Shown: in pieces, positions 9,538 through 20,638 of the stretch | Position numbering within the stretch: position 1 is the stretch's first letter | How the letters are laid out: each line of letters starts with the position of its first letter | Assembly (NCBI RefSeq): GCF_003752135.1 | Contig: NZ_RJVK01000001.1 | Span: 310,001 to 374,000, forward strand | Direction: 5' to 3' | DNA from: Caminibacter pacificus | GTDB taxonomy: Bacteria; Campylobacterota; Campylobacteria; Campylobacterales; Nautiliaceae | DNA length: 64,000 bases | The notes under the pieces: generated by a model | What the model was told of the DNA's origin: nothing | Seen by the model: the letters and a program-made list of their open reading frames with translations, nothing else | Databases searched by the model: none | Position numbers and translations under genes: made by a program

Positions 9538-10795
9538 GCTCTTCTTTTAGTTCCATTTGAGCCCCTAAGGCTCTGAATTTTTCAAGCAGTTTTTCATAAC
9601 CTCTAAAAAGATGATAAATTCTATGCACTTTTGTTTCACCCTCGGCTATGAGTCCGGCTAAAACGAGTGCCGAGCTTGCTCTAAGGTCAGTTGCCATTAC
9701 GTCGGCTCCTATGAGCTCTTTCGGGCCGTAAATAGTTGCGATTTTGCCTTGAATTCTTATATCCGCTCCGAGTCTGTTTAGTTCCGGCACGTGCATAAAG
9801 CGGTTTTCGAAAAGTCTCTCTTCAATAATACTAACGCCCTCAGCTTGAGTTGCAATCGCCATAAACTGAGCTTGCATATCCGTAGGAAATCCCGGATATT
9901 CGGTAGTAGAAATATTTACCGGTTCTATTTTTCTTGCCGGTTTTATCGTAATTTCGTCGTTATCAATTTCCGTTGCGAATCCCATTTGGTTTAGCTTTAT
10001 CAAAATACTTTCCAAATGGTTCGGATTTGCTTTTTTAATCGTTATTTGAGAATTTGTAATAGCTCCGGCACAAAGGTAAGTTCCGGCTTCTATTCTATCC
10101 GGGATTATTCTTGCGGTTTTAAAATCCAAAAGTTCTCCGTCAGTTCCGGTTATTAAAATCTCATCGCTGCCTATACCTTCTATTTCTACGCCTGCGTTTT
10201 GTAATATTTCGCAAAGCTGTACGACTTCAGGCTCTTTTGCGGCATTGATTATTCTTGTTTTCCCTTTAGCAAGAGCAGCCGCCATAAGGATATTTTCCGT
10301 ACCCGTAACGGTTACTTTATCAAAAACGATATCACTGCCCGTTAACTTTCCTCTTGCGTGAATATAACCGCCCTCTATCGTAATATCCGCTCCCATTCTC
10401 TCAAGTGCTTTTAGGTGTAAATCCACCGGTCTTGCACCTATTGCACATCCTCCGGGCAGCGAAACTTTACACTCTCCGAATCTCGTAAGCAGCGGACCGA
10501 GTACCAAAATCGAAGCCCTCATCGTTTTTACTATTTCATAAACCGCGGTTGTGTTGTTGATAGTGGAGGTGTCGATTTTTAAAGTGTTGTTTTCAAATTC
10601 AAAACTCGCTCCTAAAATTTTCAAAAGCTTAAGAAGCGTCTTAACGTCCGCAACTTCCGGGACGTTTGTGAGTGTCGGTTCGTTTTTTGCCAAAATAGTA
10701 GCCGCTATGGCCGGAAGTGCCGAATTTTTGGCTCCGCTAATATCGATAGAGCCGCTAAGCTTTGGTGTTTGGTAGATATGCAGGTACTTATACAT
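9527..10795 (-). CDS. murA: UDP-N-acetylglucosamine 1-carboxyvinyltransferase
   Basis: 422 residues. First committed step of peptidoglycan synthesis: transfers enolpyruvate from PEP to UDP-GlcNAc. The N-terminus carries the expected [10 protein letters not shown] block, and the catalytic loop reads [14 protein letters not shown], with the active-site cysteine that fosfomycin alkylates. GYIHARG and [13 protein letters not shown] are further family blocks. It overlaps nfo by 8 nt, so the two are co-transcribed on the minus strand. Confidence 0.97.
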   Translation of the reverse strand: MYKYLHIYQTPKLSGSIDISGAKNSALPAIAATILAKNEPTLTNVPEVADVKTLLKLLKILGASFEFENNTLKIDTSTINNTTAVYEIVKTMRASILVLGPLLTRFGECKVSLPGGCAIGARPVDLHLKALERMGADITIEGGYIHARGKLTGSDIVFDKVTVTGTENILMAAALAKGKTRIINAAKEPEVVQLCEILQNAGVEIEGIGSDEILITGTDGELLDFKTARIIPDRIEAGTYLCAGAITNSQITIKKANPNHLESILIKLNQMGFATEIDNDEITIKPARKIEPVNISTTEYPGFPTDMQAQFMAIATQAEGVSIIEERLFENRFMHVPELNRLGADIRIQGKIATIYGPKELIGADVMATDLRASSALVLAGLIAEGETKVHRIYHLFRGYEKLLEKFRALGAQMELKEEPNP

Positions 10796-11633
10796 TTTCG
10801 AAACTTCTTAGCATTTTTATCTCTTCCGGCCATAATTCAGGCTCGATTGTTTCAAGTACCAAAGGTATGTTGTCGATTCTTTCATCTTGCATTATGAATT
10901 TAAACGCATCGATTCCTATTTCGCCTTTTCCTAAAGAGTGGTGTCTATCCACACGACTTGCGAATTTGGCTTTTGAGTCGTTTATATGCATTCCTTTTAG
11001 GTATTTAAAACCTACTATTTCATCAAATTCTTTCATTGTCGCTTCGTATGCTTCTTTTGTTCTGATATCGTATCCGGCGGCAAATATATGAGCCGTATCG
11101 ATACATACTCCGATTCTCTCTTTATCTTCGATTTTGTCGATAATATACGCCAAATGTTCGAATTTATATCCCAAGTTGCTACCTTGTCCGGCAGTCGTTT
11201 CGATAACGAAAACGCAACTTTCCGTCTCTTTTATTGCGTGATTTACACTCTCGCTTATCAAATCAAGACACTCTTCTTCACTAATTTTTTTAAGATGACT
11301 GCCGGGGTGAAAGTTTAGATACTTAAGTCCCAACTGCTCGACTCTTCTTGCTTCGTCAATAAAACTCTCAAGTGATTTTTCTCTTTTTTCGACTTCAGGA
11401 TGTCCTAAATTGATAAGATAACTATCATGAGGCAAAACGGCATCGGCATTGAATCCGTGCTCTTGCATCCATTCTTTAAATTTTGTAATACTTTTTTCGC
11501 TTAGAGGTTTTGCAAACCATTGTCTTTGGTTTTTAGTAAAAAGCGCAAATCCGTTAGCGCCGATTTCTACGGCGTTTTTAACGGCGTTTTCGACACCTCC
11601 CGCGGCGCTTACGTGGGCTCCGACATATTTCAT
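10788..11633 (-). CDS. nfo: Endonuclease IV (AP endonuclease)
   Basis: 281 residues of the Nfo TIM-barrel family, which cleaves 5' of abasic sites in base excision repair using three zinc ions. Conserved metal-ligand blocks are present: GAHVSAAGG at the start, [35 protein letters not shown] and MHINDSK, with [11 protein letters not shown] near the C-terminus. The start has an AAAGGA five bases upstream. Confidence 0.97.
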   Translation of the reverse strand: MKYVGAHVSAAGGVENAVKNAVEIGANGFALFTKNQRQWFAKPLSEKSITKFKEWMQEHGFNADAVLPHDSYLINLGHPEVEKREKSLESFIDEARRVEQLGLKYLNFHPGSHLKKISEEECLDLISESVNHAIKETESCVFVIETTAGQGSNLGYKFEHLAYIIDKIEDKERIGVCIDTAHIFAAGYDIRTKEAYEATMKEFDEIVGFKYLKGMHINDSKAKFASRVDRHHSLGKGEIGIDAFKFIMQDERIDNIPLVLETIEPELWPEEIKMLRSFENV

Positions 11634-11684
11634 ACGTTTCCTTTTTTTCGAAAGTTTATATTTTTTATGTTTCTTTTGTGTTAA

Positions 11685-12020
11685 TTACGCAAGTTTAGGC
11701 CATAAAAGTTTGCCGTTTGGATTTGCGACCATATGGATATGCAAATGAAAAACTTCTTGTCCCGCACCTTTTCCGTTGTTTGTGATTAATCTGTAATCGG
11801 TAATATTAAGTTCTTTTGCCACTTCTTTTATAAATTCGGCCATTTCAGGCAGTAATTCCACAGGAGTGGAGTCGAATTTTTCATAATGGTCTTTTGGGAT
11901 GATAAGCACGTGAATAGGTGCTATGGGATTGATATCGTGAAATGCTAAAAATTTATCGTTTTCCAAAACTTTATTGCTCGGAATCTCACCATTTACGATT
12001 TTACAGAAAATACACTCCAT
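11685..12020 (-). CDS. HIT family purine nucleotide hydrolase (HinT-like)
   Basis: 111 residues. The histidine triad HxHxH appears near the C-terminus (EVFHLHIHMVA), and the N-terminal CIFCKIVNGEIPSNKV is typical of HinT, which hydrolyses AMP-lysine-type phosphoramidates. The gene is divergent from pheS; from memory a HIT gene lies in the same place next to pheS in H. pylori and C. jejuni. A good AAGGAG precedes the ATG. Confidence 0.92.
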   Translation of the reverse strand: MECIFCKIVNGEIPSNKVLENDKFLAFHDINPIAPIHVLIIPKDHYEKFDSTPVELLPEMAEFIKEVAKELNITDYRLITNNGKGAGQEVFHLHIHMVANPNGKLLWPKLA

Positions 12021-12042
12021 TGAAAGGCTCCTTTTTTTTTGG

Positions 12043-12048
12043 TATTAT
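12043..12048 (+). promoter_or_regulatory. Likely -10 element for the pheS operon
   Basis: TATTAT lies in the 52-nt gap between the divergent HIT gene and pheS, 24 nt before the pheS GTG. It is the only good -10 candidate ahead of the long pheS-to-serA gene run. Confidence 0.4.
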
Positions 12049-12072
12049 ATCCAAAAATTTTAAGGAGTTTTG

Positions 12073-13056
12073 GTGGATTTAAGCGAGATTAGCAAAGCGC
12101 TGAGTTTGGATGAACTTGAAAAAATCAGAGTTAAACTGCTTGGTAAAAACGGAATTATCACTCAAAAATTTAAAGAGCTTAAAAATTTAGCTCCGGAAGA
12201 GAAAAAAAAGGTCGCAAAAGAGCTTAACGAATTAAAAGAAAAAGCTCTCGATTTAATTGCTCAAAAAAAACAAGAGCTTGAAGAAAAACTACTTGAAGAG
12301 AAATTAAAACTCGAAAAAATCGACGTTACTTTATTCAATCCCAAACCTACGGGTGCTATACATCCTATTACGGATACTATGAATAAAATTATCGAATTTT
12401 TTACAAGAATGAATTTTGCTGTTGAAGTAGGGCCTTTAGTGGAAGACGATTTTCACAATTTCGAAGCCCTGAACCTTCCGAAATATCACCCTGCAAGAGA
12501 TATGCAAGATACTTTTTATTTCAAAGACGGAAGTCTTCTTAGAACTCACACTTCTCCCGTACAAATAAGAACTATGCTAAAACAAAAACCGCCTATTAGA
12601 ATTATAAGTCCGGGAGCTGTTTTCAGAAGAGATTACGACTTAACTCATACGCCTATGTTTCATCAGGTAGAGGGGCTTGTGGTAGATGAAAAAGGAAAAG
12701 TGAGTTTTGCGAATTTGAAATTCATACTCGAAGCGTTTTTGGTTCATATGTTCGGGGATGTAAAGGTCAGATTCAGACCTTCGTTTTTCCCGTTTACGGA
12801 ACCGAGTGCCGAAGTAGATATCAGTTGTATATTCTGTGAAGGAAAAGGATGTAGGGTGTGTTCGCAAACCGGATGGCTTGAAGTATTGGGGTGCGGTGTT
12901 GTGGACCCTAACGTATTCAAAGCCGTAGGATATGAAAACGTAAGCGGATATGCATTCGGTCTTGGGGTTGAGAGATTTGCGATGCTTTTAAATAAAATTA
13001 ACGACTTAAGAAGTATGTACGAGGGAGATATCAGACTAATGGAGCAGTTCAAATGA
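12073..13056 (+). CDS. pheS: Phenylalanyl-tRNA synthetase alpha subunit
   Basis: 327 residues. The N-terminal coiled coil that touches tRNA (about 1-90) is followed by the class II catalytic core, with [22 protein letters not shown], the motif-2 segment [20 protein letters not shown] and the C-terminal [11 protein letters not shown]. It forms an alpha2-beta2 enzyme with PheT. A TTG at 12070 is in frame but only 2 nt from the AAGGAG at 12062-12067; the GTG at 12073 sits at the usual 5 nt and is preferred. Confidence 0.97.
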   Translation: MDLSEISKALSLDELEKIRVKLLGKNGIITQKFKELKNLAPEEKKKVAKELNELKEKALDLIAQKKQELEEKLLEEKLKLEKIDVTLFNPKPTGAIHPITDTMNKIIEFFTRMNFAVEVGPLVEDDFHNFEALNLPKYHPARDMQDTFYFKDGSLLRTHTSPVQIRTMLKQKPPIRIISPGAVFRRDYDLTHTPMFHQVEGLVVDEKGKVSFANLKFILEAFLVHMFGDVKVRFRPSFFPFTEPSAEVDISCIFCEGKGCRVCSQTGWLEVLGCGVVDPNVFKAVGYENVSGYAFGLGVERFAMLLNKINDLRSMYEGDIRLMEQFK

Positions 13057-15302
13057 TAGTGACAAGAAGATGGCTTGAGGAATTTATCGATTTAGACGGA
13101 ATTTCAACTGAAGAGATAATTAATACGCTAAATAGAATCGGACAAGAGGTAGAGGGATATAAAAAAATCGAAGTGCCTCAAAAAGTTGTAATAGGAGAGG
13201 TTATCGAGTGTCATAAACATCCCGATGCCGATAAATTAAACGTTTGTAAAGTAAATGTGGGAGATGAAGAGCTACAAATCGTTTGCGGAGCAAGCAACGT
13301 AGCGGCAGGACAAAAAGTACCTGTTGCCAAAATCGGAGCGGTACTTCCGGGAGATTTTAAAATCAAAAAAGCGAAACTCAGAGGAGTTGAGAGTTTCGGT
13401 ATGATTTGTGCAGCAAGAGAAATCGGACTTCCTGATTTTCACGAGGGAATTTTGGTAATGGACGATTCTTTAGGAGAGCTGAAAATCGGAGAATATGCAG
13501 GAAAATATCTAAATGATGAGGTTATCGAGCTTGGAGTAACTGCGAATAGAGGTGATTGTTTTAGTATTTACGGAATCGCAAGAGAGCTTAGTGCGGGATT
13601 AAATAGAGATTTAAAAAGCCTTGAATTCGAATGTGAAGAGTTACAAGAGGGTATCGGTAGAATAGTAAAAGTGGAAAAAAACGAAGCCAAACACTCTTCT
13701 CATTTAATAAGAGCGTTTGAAGGAAAAATAAATTCTAAACTAAAAATCGACTACAGACTTGCTCTTGTAGAACTTGAAGCCAAAAGCGAATTCGATAAAT
13801 TTATAAAATATGCAATGCACGCAACGGGAGTGCTTCTTGTCGGAGGTAACGTAGGAAGTATCGAGCTTGACGATGAGGACGGAGTTGACGTATTTAAGTG
13901 TTACGGAAAATATTATGTGGGTATCAGAAACGAAATAAATGTAGAAGAGAGCGGGAAATATATCGTAAATGCCAACTATATCGACCCTAAATATGTCAGT
14001 GAAATCGTCTTTTTGAAAAATCTCAAAACGGATGATTATTTCTTCCGTGCGAGCAGAGGAAGCGAGCCGAATTTGAGATTCGGAGTCGATTATTTACTTA
14101 ATGAACTTGACTTGCCTGTATTTAGCGGGGATATTGACCTCTCAATCGATATGAAAGAGAAAATTATCAATGTAGATATTGACGAGCTTAATTCTATTAT
14201 CGGGGAAAATATAGATGAGAAAAAGATAGTTGAAATTCTCAAAAAATTAGGATTTTCTATCGAAGCTATTACTGAGACGAGTGTAAAAGTTAAAGTACCT
14301 CTATTTAGAAGCGATATAGAAAATATTCAAGATATCGCGGAAGAAGTTTTAAGAATTTACGGAATTGACGAAATTCCGAGCAAACCTCTTCATTTCGTGG
14401 AAGCTGACAGAACGAACGAAGTTTTGGAAAATATCGACTTTTTAAATGAATTAAAACTAAAAGCCGTGGCAAACGGATTTTATGAAGTGCTTCATTTCGT
14501 ATTTGATGATAAAGAGAGACTTCAAAAATACGGATTCGAGACTGTTGAAGATAATCTTGATTTGTTAAATCCGATTGTAAAAGAGCTCGATACTCTAAGA
14601 AGTACAATTCTTTTACAACTTCTTGAAGATATCGCAAGAAACAAAGCAAACGGATATAAAAGAATTTATCTTTTCAGTAGCGGTAGTGTTTATGATAAAC
14701 AAAGAAACGAAAAACAAAGTATCGCTTTTGTAGTTAACGGACAAAGCGATTACGAAAATCCGGTAAATCACGGAAAACCTGCAAAAGTGGATTTTAAATT
14801 TATAGTGGATAAATTATCTCAGATTTTCGGAGATATCAAATTATTACCGAACGATTCTCATCCGATAGCGCATCCGTATCAAAACGCAAAAATTCTTAAA
14901 GACGGTAAAGTAATCGGCGTAGTTGCCAAACTTCATCCTAAAGTTGCGAAAGATTTCGAAATAGACGATACTTATTTTGCGGAAATCGAGCTTGATAAAC
15001 TTGAAAAAGTTAAAAAAGAGGCCGAAGATATTATTAAATTCCCTAAAGTTACAAGAGACTTAAGTCTTGTGGTTAGTAAAGATATGAGCTATAAAGATGT
15101 AGCGGATATTATCAACTCATTGAATATTGAGGAATTAAAAGAGTTTTATCCGTTCGATATATTTGATTTGGGTGAAAATAACTCACTTTCTATCAGATTT
15201 GTGTTACAAAAAGAGGATTCTACTTTACAAGAAAAAGAAATTAATGATATAATGGAAAAAATTTTATCTGTCTTAGAAGCGAAAGGGATAAAGCTTAGAT
15301 GA
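13053..15302 (+). CDS. pheT: Phenylalanyl-tRNA synthetase beta subunit
   Basis: 749 residues. It has an N-terminal tRNA-binding OB domain (about 40-150, with [12 protein letters not shown]), the B3/B4 editing region with the [18 protein letters not shown] segment, and a C-terminal anticodon-binding ferredoxin-like domain ([15 protein letters not shown]). It pairs with PheS and edits mischarged Tyr-tRNA-Phe. Its start overlaps the pheS stop in an ATGA, matching obligate co-translation. Confidence 0.97.
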   Translation: MIVTRRWLEEFIDLDGISTEEIINTLNRIGQEVEGYKKIEVPQKVVIGEVIECHKHPDADKLNVCKVNVGDEELQIVCGASNVAAGQKVPVAKIGAVLPGDFKIKKAKLRGVESFGMICAAREIGLPDFHEGILVMDDSLGELKIGEYAGKYLNDEVIELGVTANRGDCFSIYGIARELSAGLNRDLKSLEFECEELQEGIGRIVKVEKNEAKHSSHLIRAFEGKINSKLKIDYRLALVELEAKSEFDKFIKYAMHATGVLLVGGNVGSIELDDEDGVDVFKCYGKYYVGIRNEINVEESGKYIVNANYIDPKYVSEIVFLKNLKTDDYFFRASRGSEPNLRFGVDYLLNELDLPVFSGDIDLSIDMKEKIINVDIDELNSIIGENIDEKKIVEILKKLGFSIEAITETSVKVKVPLFRSDIENIQDIAEEVLRIYGIDEIPSKPLHFVEADRTNEVLENIDFLNELKLKAVANGFYEVLHFVFDDKERLQKYGFETVEDNLDLLNPIVKELDTLRSTILLQLLEDIARNKANGYKRIYLFSSGSVYDKQRNEKQSIAFVVNGQSDYENPVNHGKPAKVDFKFIVDKLSQIFGDIKLLPNDSHPIAHPYQNAKILKDGKVIGVVAKLHPKVAKDFEIDDTYFAEIELDKLEKVKKEAEDIIKFPKVTRDLSLVVSKDMSYKDVADIINSLNIEELKEFYPFDIFDLGENNSLSIRFVLQKEDSTLQEKEINDIMEKILSVLEAKGIKLR

Positions 15303-16597
15303 TATTAGAGGTTATTAGCGGTAAAAAATTCGAAGAAAAGTTTAAAGTAGACGCTGACAAATCAATATCGCACAGATGTGCGATTTTCTCTCTTTTAACT
15401 TCCGGTCAAAACGTTATAAAAAATTATTTAAGAGCCGAAGATACTCTCAATTCTTTAAAAATCGCCGAATCTTTGGGTGCTAAAGTTGAAGATGACGGCG
15501 AAACTATTAAAATAGAAGCTCCTAAAAAACTTCAAGAAGCAAACGACGTACTATATTGCGGAAACAGCGGTACGACTATTAGAATATATATGGGGCTTTT
15601 GGCCGGAATCGACGGATTTTTCGTTTTAACCGGAGACCGATACCTTAGAAAAAGACCTATGGCAAGAGTTGCAAATCCTCTAAGAAGTATCGGTGCTAAA
15701 ATTGACGGAAGAGATAACGGAAATTTAGCTCCTCTTGCTGTAAGGGGAGGAGAGCTTAAAAGCTTTGATTACGAAAGTAAAATAGCGTCGGCTCAAGTTA
15801 AATCTGCGCTGATTTTAGCTGGGCTTAACGCAGATGGCGAATCTCATTATAAAGAGCCGTTTTTAAGTAGAGACCATACCGAAAGAATGCTTAAGGGAAT
15901 GGGTGCGGAAATTGAGACGAAAATAAATGACGATTTGAGTTGCGAAGTATTTATAAAACCTCTTTCAAAACCACTTGAACCTCTTGTTATTACCGTACCA
16001 AACGACCCGAGCAGCGCGTTTTTCTTTGCCGTTGCCGCAGCTATAACGAAGTCGGTTGCTATTATTGAAAACGTTACATTAAATCCTACGAGAATCGAAG
16101 CTTACAAAGTACTTGAAAAAATGGGTGCGGAAATAGAATATGTAGAAAAAGAGAATAAATACGAGCCTATCGGTGATATCATCGTAAAAGGAAAAGAGTT
16201 AAAAGGCGTAGAAGTTTCGAAAAATATTCCTTGGCTTATAGACGAACTCCCGGCACTTGCGATGGCTATGGCCGTTGCCGAGGGCAAAAGCGTAGTAAAA
16301 AACGCAAAAGAACTAAGAGTAAAAGAGTCCGATAGAATCTCTACCGTAGTAAACGGACTTAGAAATTGCGGAATCGAAGCGAATGAATTTGAAGACGGGT
16401 ATGAAATTATCGGCGGAACTCCTAAAAAAGCCGAAATCGACTCTCACGGCGACCATAGAATCGCTATGAGTTTTGCGATTTTAGGACTTCTTTGCGGCAT
16501 GGAAATTGACAAAGCCGAAAGTATCAATACTTCTTTTCCCGGATTTTTCGAACTCTTTTCTAAAATAGCAGACTATAGGATAATAGATGAAAATTGA
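15299..16597 (+). CDS. aroA: 3-phosphoshikimate 1-carboxyvinyltransferase (EPSP synthase)
   Basis: 432 residues. Joins PEP to shikimate-3-phosphate in the chorismate pathway. Seen are [11 protein letters not shown] at the N-terminus, [16 protein letters not shown] (the glyphosate/PEP loop), KESDRIS and DHRIAMSF. The first glycine-rich loop has alanine after the threonine pair region typical of class II-like enzymes less clearly, so I do not assign a glyphosate class. It overlaps pheT in ATGA and ispH by 11 nt. Confidence 0.96.
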   Translation: MILEVISGKKFEEKFKVDADKSISHRCAIFSLLTSGQNVIKNYLRAEDTLNSLKIAESLGAKVEDDGETIKIEAPKKLQEANDVLYCGNSGTTIRIYMGLLAGIDGFFVLTGDRYLRKRPMARVANPLRSIGAKIDGRDNGNLAPLAVRGGELKSFDYESKIASAQVKSALILAGLNADGESHYKEPFLSRDHTERMLKGMGAEIETKINDDLSCEVFIKPLSKPLEPLVITVPNDPSSAFFFAVAAAITKSVAIIENVTLNPTRIEAYKVLEKMGAEIEYVEKENKYEPIGDIIVKGKELKGVEVSKNIPWLIDELPALAMAMAVAEGKSVVKNAKELRVKESDRISTVVNGLRNCGIEANEFEDGYEIIGGTPKKAEIDSHGDHRIAMSFAILGLLCGMEIDKAESINTSFPGFFELFSKIADYRIIDEN

Positions 16598-17417
16598 AAA
16601 AGCTAAAAGTTACGGGTTTTGTTTTGGAGTTAGAAGAGCTGTAGAAATTGCTGAAAACTCTCAAAATGCCGTAACTTTAGGACCTCTTATTCATAATCCT
16701 CTTGAAATTCAAAGACTTGCTGAAAATTATAATGTCAAATATGTTAATAATATTGATGAAATAGACGAAAATATCAAAAGAGTTATTGTCAGAACTCACG
16801 GAATTCCTAAAGACAAACTTCAAAAACTAAAAGAGAAAAACGTAGAAGTAATAGACGCTACTTGTCCTTTTGTTAAAAAGCCTCAAGAAATAGTCGAAGA
16901 GATGAGTAAACAAGGATATGATATCGTTATTTTCGGAGACAAAAACCATCCTGAAATCAAAGGTGTTATGAGCTATGCCGTTCACGATAGAGTCTATGTG
17001 GTTTTGACTCCGGATGAATTAAAAGATAAAAGATTAAGAGAAAAAATAGCCACCGTCGCGCAAACTACGAGAAAACTTAGCGATTATTTGAAAATTACCA
17101 ATTATTTGATTGAAAATTATAAAGAAGTTAGAGTTTTCAATACCATTTGTAATGCGACATTCGAAAATCAAGACGCCGTAAGAGAGCTTAGTAAAAGAGC
17201 GGATATAATGATTATTGTAGGCGGTAAAAACTCTTCGAATACCAAACAACTTTATAATATCGCAAAAGAGAATTGTGAGAGTTATTTAATCGAAAGCGAA
17301 GACGAACTGAACCCCGAGTGGTTTAAAAACAAAAAGTTGTGCGGTATTAGTGCGGGTGCTTCTACGCCTGAGTGGTTGGTTGAAAAAATAATCTCAAAGA
17401 TAAAGGAAATGACATGA
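16587..17417 (+). CDS. ispH: 4-hydroxy-3-methylbut-2-enyl diphosphate reductase
   Basis: 276 residues. Last step of the MEP isoprenoid pathway, giving IPP and DMAPP. The three cysteines that hold the iron-sulfur cluster are present in [19 protein letters not shown] and [18 protein letters not shown] and [11 protein letters not shown] are substrate-binding blocks. It overlaps aroA and is joined to rpsA by ATGA, the conserved campylobacterial arrangement. Confidence 0.97.
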   Translation: MKIEKAKSYGFCFGVRRAVEIAENSQNAVTLGPLIHNPLEIQRLAENYNVKYVNNIDEIDENIKRVIVRTHGIPKDKLQKLKEKNVEVIDATCPFVKKPQEIVEEMSKQGYDIVIFGDKNHPEIKGVMSYAVHDRVYVVLTPDELKDKRLREKIATVAQTTRKLSDYLKITNYLIENYKEVRVFNTICNATFENQDAVRELSKRADIMIIVGGKNSSNTKQLYNIAKENCESYLIESEDELNPEWFKNKKLCGISAGASTPEWLVEKIISKIKEMT

Positions 17418-18574
17418 ATGAGCTAAAAATCGGAGATGTGGTTGAGTTTCAGATTGAAAAATTGATTAAGGGGGGATTTGTAGGCAATAAGGACGGAGTT
17501 GAGTATTTTCTTCCTAAAAGCCTTAGCGGTCTAAAAGAAGACGAAAGCGTAATAGGCAAAATTATTAAAGCAAAAGTCAAGGAATTCAAGCAAAATTCGG
17601 TAGTGGTAGATAGAAAAGCGTATCTAAACGAAGTAAAAGAGAAAGTCGAAGCTTTAAAAGATAAGATTATTCCGGCAAAAGTTACAAAAGTAAAACCGAG
17701 CGGTCTTGTAATTGATATCGACGGAATCAGCGGATTTGTTCCTAAAGATGAAATTTTTTATAAAAAAATAGACCATAGAAAATATTTCGACGAGGGTGAT
17801 GAGATTGAGGTCGTATTAATCGACCCTGAAAGAAGAGTTTTTTCTATTAAAAAAGCGCTTCCGAATCCATGGGAAGAAGTTAAAAACTTAAATATCGGAG
17901 ATAGAATTAAAGTGACGGTATCTCATATTACCGATTACGGAGCGTTTGTAGACCTTGGAAACGGAGTGGAAGGCTTTTTACATATCAGCGAAATAAATTG
18001 GGACGGGATAAACGATTTGACGTTGGGTGAAGAAATTGAAGTGGAAATCGTTGAAATAAATCCTGAAGAAGAGAGACTAAGAGTTACAAGAAAAAATCTA
18101 TTGGAAAAACCTGCAAGCAAATTCGCCGAAAAATATAACGTAGGCGATGTAGTGGAAGGAATAATTACTAAATTTATAAACGTCGGGGCTTTTGTGGAAG
18201 TGGACGGAATAAGCGTATTATTGCCTAACAAATTCGCATCTTATAAAAAAGGTGAAAAAGCGAGCGATATTTTTGAAATCGGAGATAAGCTTGAGTTTAA
18301 AGTAGTAACGATAATTCCTGAAGAAAACAAAGTTATCGTTTCAAGAAAAGATGCGATGCAAAACCCTTATGATATTTTTGCTCAAAATCATGTCGTTGGA
18401 GATGAGATTCAAGGAAAAGTTAAATATATTACTGATTTCGGTATGTTTATCGACCTTGGGGACGTAGAAGCGCTTGTTAGAAAAGAAGATTATTCAAAAG
18501 AGTACGAAATCGGCGATGATTTTATCGGAAAAATAATTGAAATTAACGGCGAAAGAATTAAGCTTAGTGAATGA
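17414..18574 (+). CDS. rpsA: Ribosomal protein S1, short five-domain form
   Basis: 386 residues with five S1-type OB folds at about 5-66, 83-147, 158-227, 240-312 and 326-386. The third (ITDYGAFVDLGNGVEGFLHI) is the best conserved and corresponds to an mRNA-binding domain of E. coli S1. Proteobacterial S1 is usually about 550 residues with six domains, so this version is about 170 residues shorter. The reading frame ends cleanly and overlaps the next gene by 4 nt, with no sign of a frameshift. Its place after ispH is the usual one for rpsA in this phylum. Confidence 0.88.
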   Translation: MNELKIGDVVEFQIEKLIKGGFVGNKDGVEYFLPKSLSGLKEDESVIGKIIKAKVKEFKQNSVVVDRKAYLNEVKEKVEALKDKIIPAKVTKVKPSGLVIDIDGISGFVPKDEIFYKKIDHRKYFDEGDEIEVVLIDPERRVFSIKKALPNPWEEVKNLNIGDRIKVTVSHITDYGAFVDLGNGVEGFLHISEINWDGINDLTLGEEIEVEIVEINPEEERLRVTRKNLLEKPASKFAEKYNVGDVVEGIITKFINVGAFVEVDGISVLLPNKFASYKKGEKASDIFEIGDKLEFKVVTIIPEENKVIVSRKDAMQNPYDIFAQNHVVGDEIQGKVKYITDFGMFIDLGDVEALVRKEDYSKEYEIGDDFIGKIIEINGERIKLSE

Positions 18575-19011
18575 AAATTATAATTGCTTCTCTTTCGCTT
18601 TTGATAGTTTTAATTCTCGGGTTTGTTTATGTTAAAATTTCAACTCCCGAAAAGTCGTTTCAAACTCAAAAAGTTGAAAAAAAAGAAAAAAAAGTTAAAG
18701 TTTTAAACGATTTTAAGCTTGAGACGAAGTATGATTTTCCGGCTCGTATAGCGTATATGAGTGTGGATTTTAGAGATTTTAGGTATATTGAAATATACAA
18801 AGTCGAAATTGACGTAAATGATAAATTTACGCTTTTTAACGTAAAAGAGCTTTTGAAATCGCAAAATATTCCGTTTTCTATGATAGAAGACAAAAACGGA
18901 ATAAAAATTTATATTCTTTTTAGAAATTTAGCCGAGGCTGATAGGGTAATAAATTTATTTAAAGAGTATAATTTCAAAATAAAATTACAAAAACTAAAAC
19001 AAAGGATATGA
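18571..19011 (+). CDS. Conserved membrane-anchored protein between rpsA and serA
   Basis: 146 residues with one N-terminal hydrophobic segment (about 3-22), a Lys/Glu-rich linker (about 28-45) and a periplasmic domain of about 100 residues that looks alternately strand and helix. It occupies the position of HP0398 in H. pylori and Cj0892c in C. jejuni (recalled order), genes of unknown function. The C-terminal segment with a repeat-like beta-alpha-beta pattern could be SPOR-like, but I see no clear motif. Start overlaps the rpsA stop in ATGA. Confidence 0.7.
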   Translation: MKIIIASLSLLIVLILGFVYVKISTPEKSFQTQKVEKKEKKVKVLNDFKLETKYDFPARIAYMSVDFRDFRYIEIYKVEIDVNDKFTLFNVKELLKSQNIPFSMIEDKNGIKIYILFRNLAEADRVINLFKEYNFKIKLQKLKQRI

Positions 19012-20580
19012 ATGAAAGTAGTAGTTTGCGATCCGATTCATCCCGCGGGATTTGAAGTATTAAAAAAAGCAAAAGATATCGAGGTTGTAGATGCGAGCAG
19101 AACTCCAAAAGACGAGCTTTTAAAAGTTATCGAAGATGCTGACGGGGTAATTACGAGAAGTCCGACTCCTGTTGATGAAAAATTCCTCTCTCACGCAAAA
19201 AAACTAAAAGCGATAGTTAGAGCCGGTGTTGGTGTTGATAACGTAGATATCGAAGCGTGTAGCAAAAGAGGTATTATCGTTATGAACGTGCCTACTGCCA
19301 ATACTTTGGCGGCTGTTGAGCTTACTATGGCTCATTTATTGACAGCTGCGAGAAGTTTTACGAATGCGGTATGGAACCTTAAAAAAGAGCACGAATGGAA
19401 CAGAGAAAAATGGCTCGGAATCGAACTTGCAGGAAAAAAACTAGGAATTATAGGTTTCGGTAATATCGGAAGCCGCGTAGGAATAAGAGCGAAAGCTCTT
19501 GAAATGGACGTAATTGCATACGACCCTTATATCGACCCGAGCAAAGCTACTGATTTGGGATGTAAATATACGACGGATTTTGATGAAATTTTAAAATGTG
19601 ATTTTATTACGATTCATACGCCTAAAACGCCTGAAACTATCAATATGATTACAAAAAAAGAGATAGAAAAAATGAAAGACGGCGTAGTGCTTATCAACTG
19701 CGCAAGAGGTGGGCTTTATAACGAAAAAGACGTATATGAAGGGCTAAAAAGCGGAAAAATCAGATGGCTTGGTATCGACGTATTCGAAAAAGAACCCGTA
19801 ACGGACCATCCGTTTTTCGAGCTTGAAAATACATCGGTAACTCCTCATATCGGTGCGAACACAAAAGAATCTCAAGAGAGAATCGCAATTCAAGCGGCAG
19901 AAGGAATTATCGAAGCGCTTAGGGGAAGCAGTTATCCTAATGCTTTGAATCTTCCTATCAATACCGCAAATACGCCTGAGTGGGTGATTAAATATTTGGA
20001 ACTATCTCAAAAAATGGGATATATCTTAAGCCAAATCATTAATAAACCTATCAAAAAAGTAAAAGTGAATTTAAGCGGTGATATCAGCAAAGAAGATAAA
20101 TCCGTTATGACTTTTGCGCTTGTGGGGCTTCTTCAAAATATTACTGATAATGTAAATTATGTAAATGCCGAATTTTTAGCTAATGAAAAAGGTATCAAAA
20201 CGGAAGCGAAATCAAGCAAAAACGAAACATATAAAAATCTTGTAAATATTAAGGTAATTACGGATGAGGGAGAATATTCAATAAGCGGTACTATGCTTGA
20301 AAATCATCCGAGAGTCGTGGAGTTTAAAGGTTTTGATTTGGAATTCGAACCAAAAGGCAAAATGATCTTCTTCAAAAACACCGACGTACCGGGTGTAATC
20401 GGAGAAGTCGGTATGACTCTTGCGAAATATAATATCAATATTGCCGACTTTAGACTCGGTAGAAACAAAGAAGGTCAAGCAATGGCGGTTATTATCGTAG
20501 ATAACGATGTAAACGAAGAAGTATTAAACGAACTTAGAAACTTAAAAGCGGCGTTAAGCGTAGGGTATGCGGAGATTTGA
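19012..20580 (+). CDS. serA: D-3-phosphoglycerate dehydrogenase
   Basis: 522 residues, the long form. First step of serine synthesis from 3-phosphoglycerate. Visible are the substrate segment RAGVGVDNVDIEA, the NAD-binding loop GFGNIGSRVG, INCARGG and the catalytic histidine in VTPHIGANT. After the catalytic part comes an intervening domain (about 320-440) and a C-terminal ACT domain (about 450-522, DVPGVIGEVGMTLAKYNINI) for feedback by serine. AAAGGA is 5 nt upstream of the ATG. Confidence 0.97.
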   Translation: MKVVVCDPIHPAGFEVLKKAKDIEVVDASRTPKDELLKVIEDADGVITRSPTPVDEKFLSHAKKLKAIVRAGVGVDNVDIEACSKRGIIVMNVPTANTLAAVELTMAHLLTAARSFTNAVWNLKKEHEWNREKWLGIELAGKKLGIIGFGNIGSRVGIRAKALEMDVIAYDPYIDPSKATDLGCKYTTDFDEILKCDFITIHTPKTPETINMITKKEIEKMKDGVVLINCARGGLYNEKDVYEGLKSGKIRWLGIDVFEKEPVTDHPFFELENTSVTPHIGANTKESQERIAIQAAEGIIEALRGSSYPNALNLPINTANTPEWVIKYLELSQKMGYILSQIINKPIKKVKVNLSGDISKEDKSVMTFALVGLLQNITDNVNYVNAEFLANEKGIKTEAKSSKNETYKNLVNIKVITDEGEYSISGTMLENHPRVVEFKGFDLEFEPKGKMIFFKNTDVPGVIGEVGMTLAKYNINIADFRLGRNKEGQAMAVIIVDNDVNEEVLNELRNLKAALSVGYAEI

Positions 20581-20587
20581 GGAAATA

Positions 20588-20610
20588 GTGAAGTTGTGAA
20601 ATTGTGAGTT
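20588..20610 (+). repeat. Short tandem GTGAARTT units after serA, shared with 41522-41536
   Basis: GTGAAGTT, GTGAAATT and GTGAGTT stand head to tail in the gap between serA and efp. The 15-base stretch GTGAAATTGTGAGTT (20596-20610) recurs exactly at 41522-41536 in the gap between ppk2 and trpD. Both copies follow the end of a plus-strand gene by only a few bases. Confidence 0.55.
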
Positions 20611-20638
20611 AGTTTAGATAAAAAATAAAGGAGACAAA

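Noticed and set aside
17414-18574. A frameshift as the cause of the short S1 protein
   Set aside because: The next gene begins in the S1 stop region, is itself conserved in this position, and no leftover S1 domain is seen after the stop.
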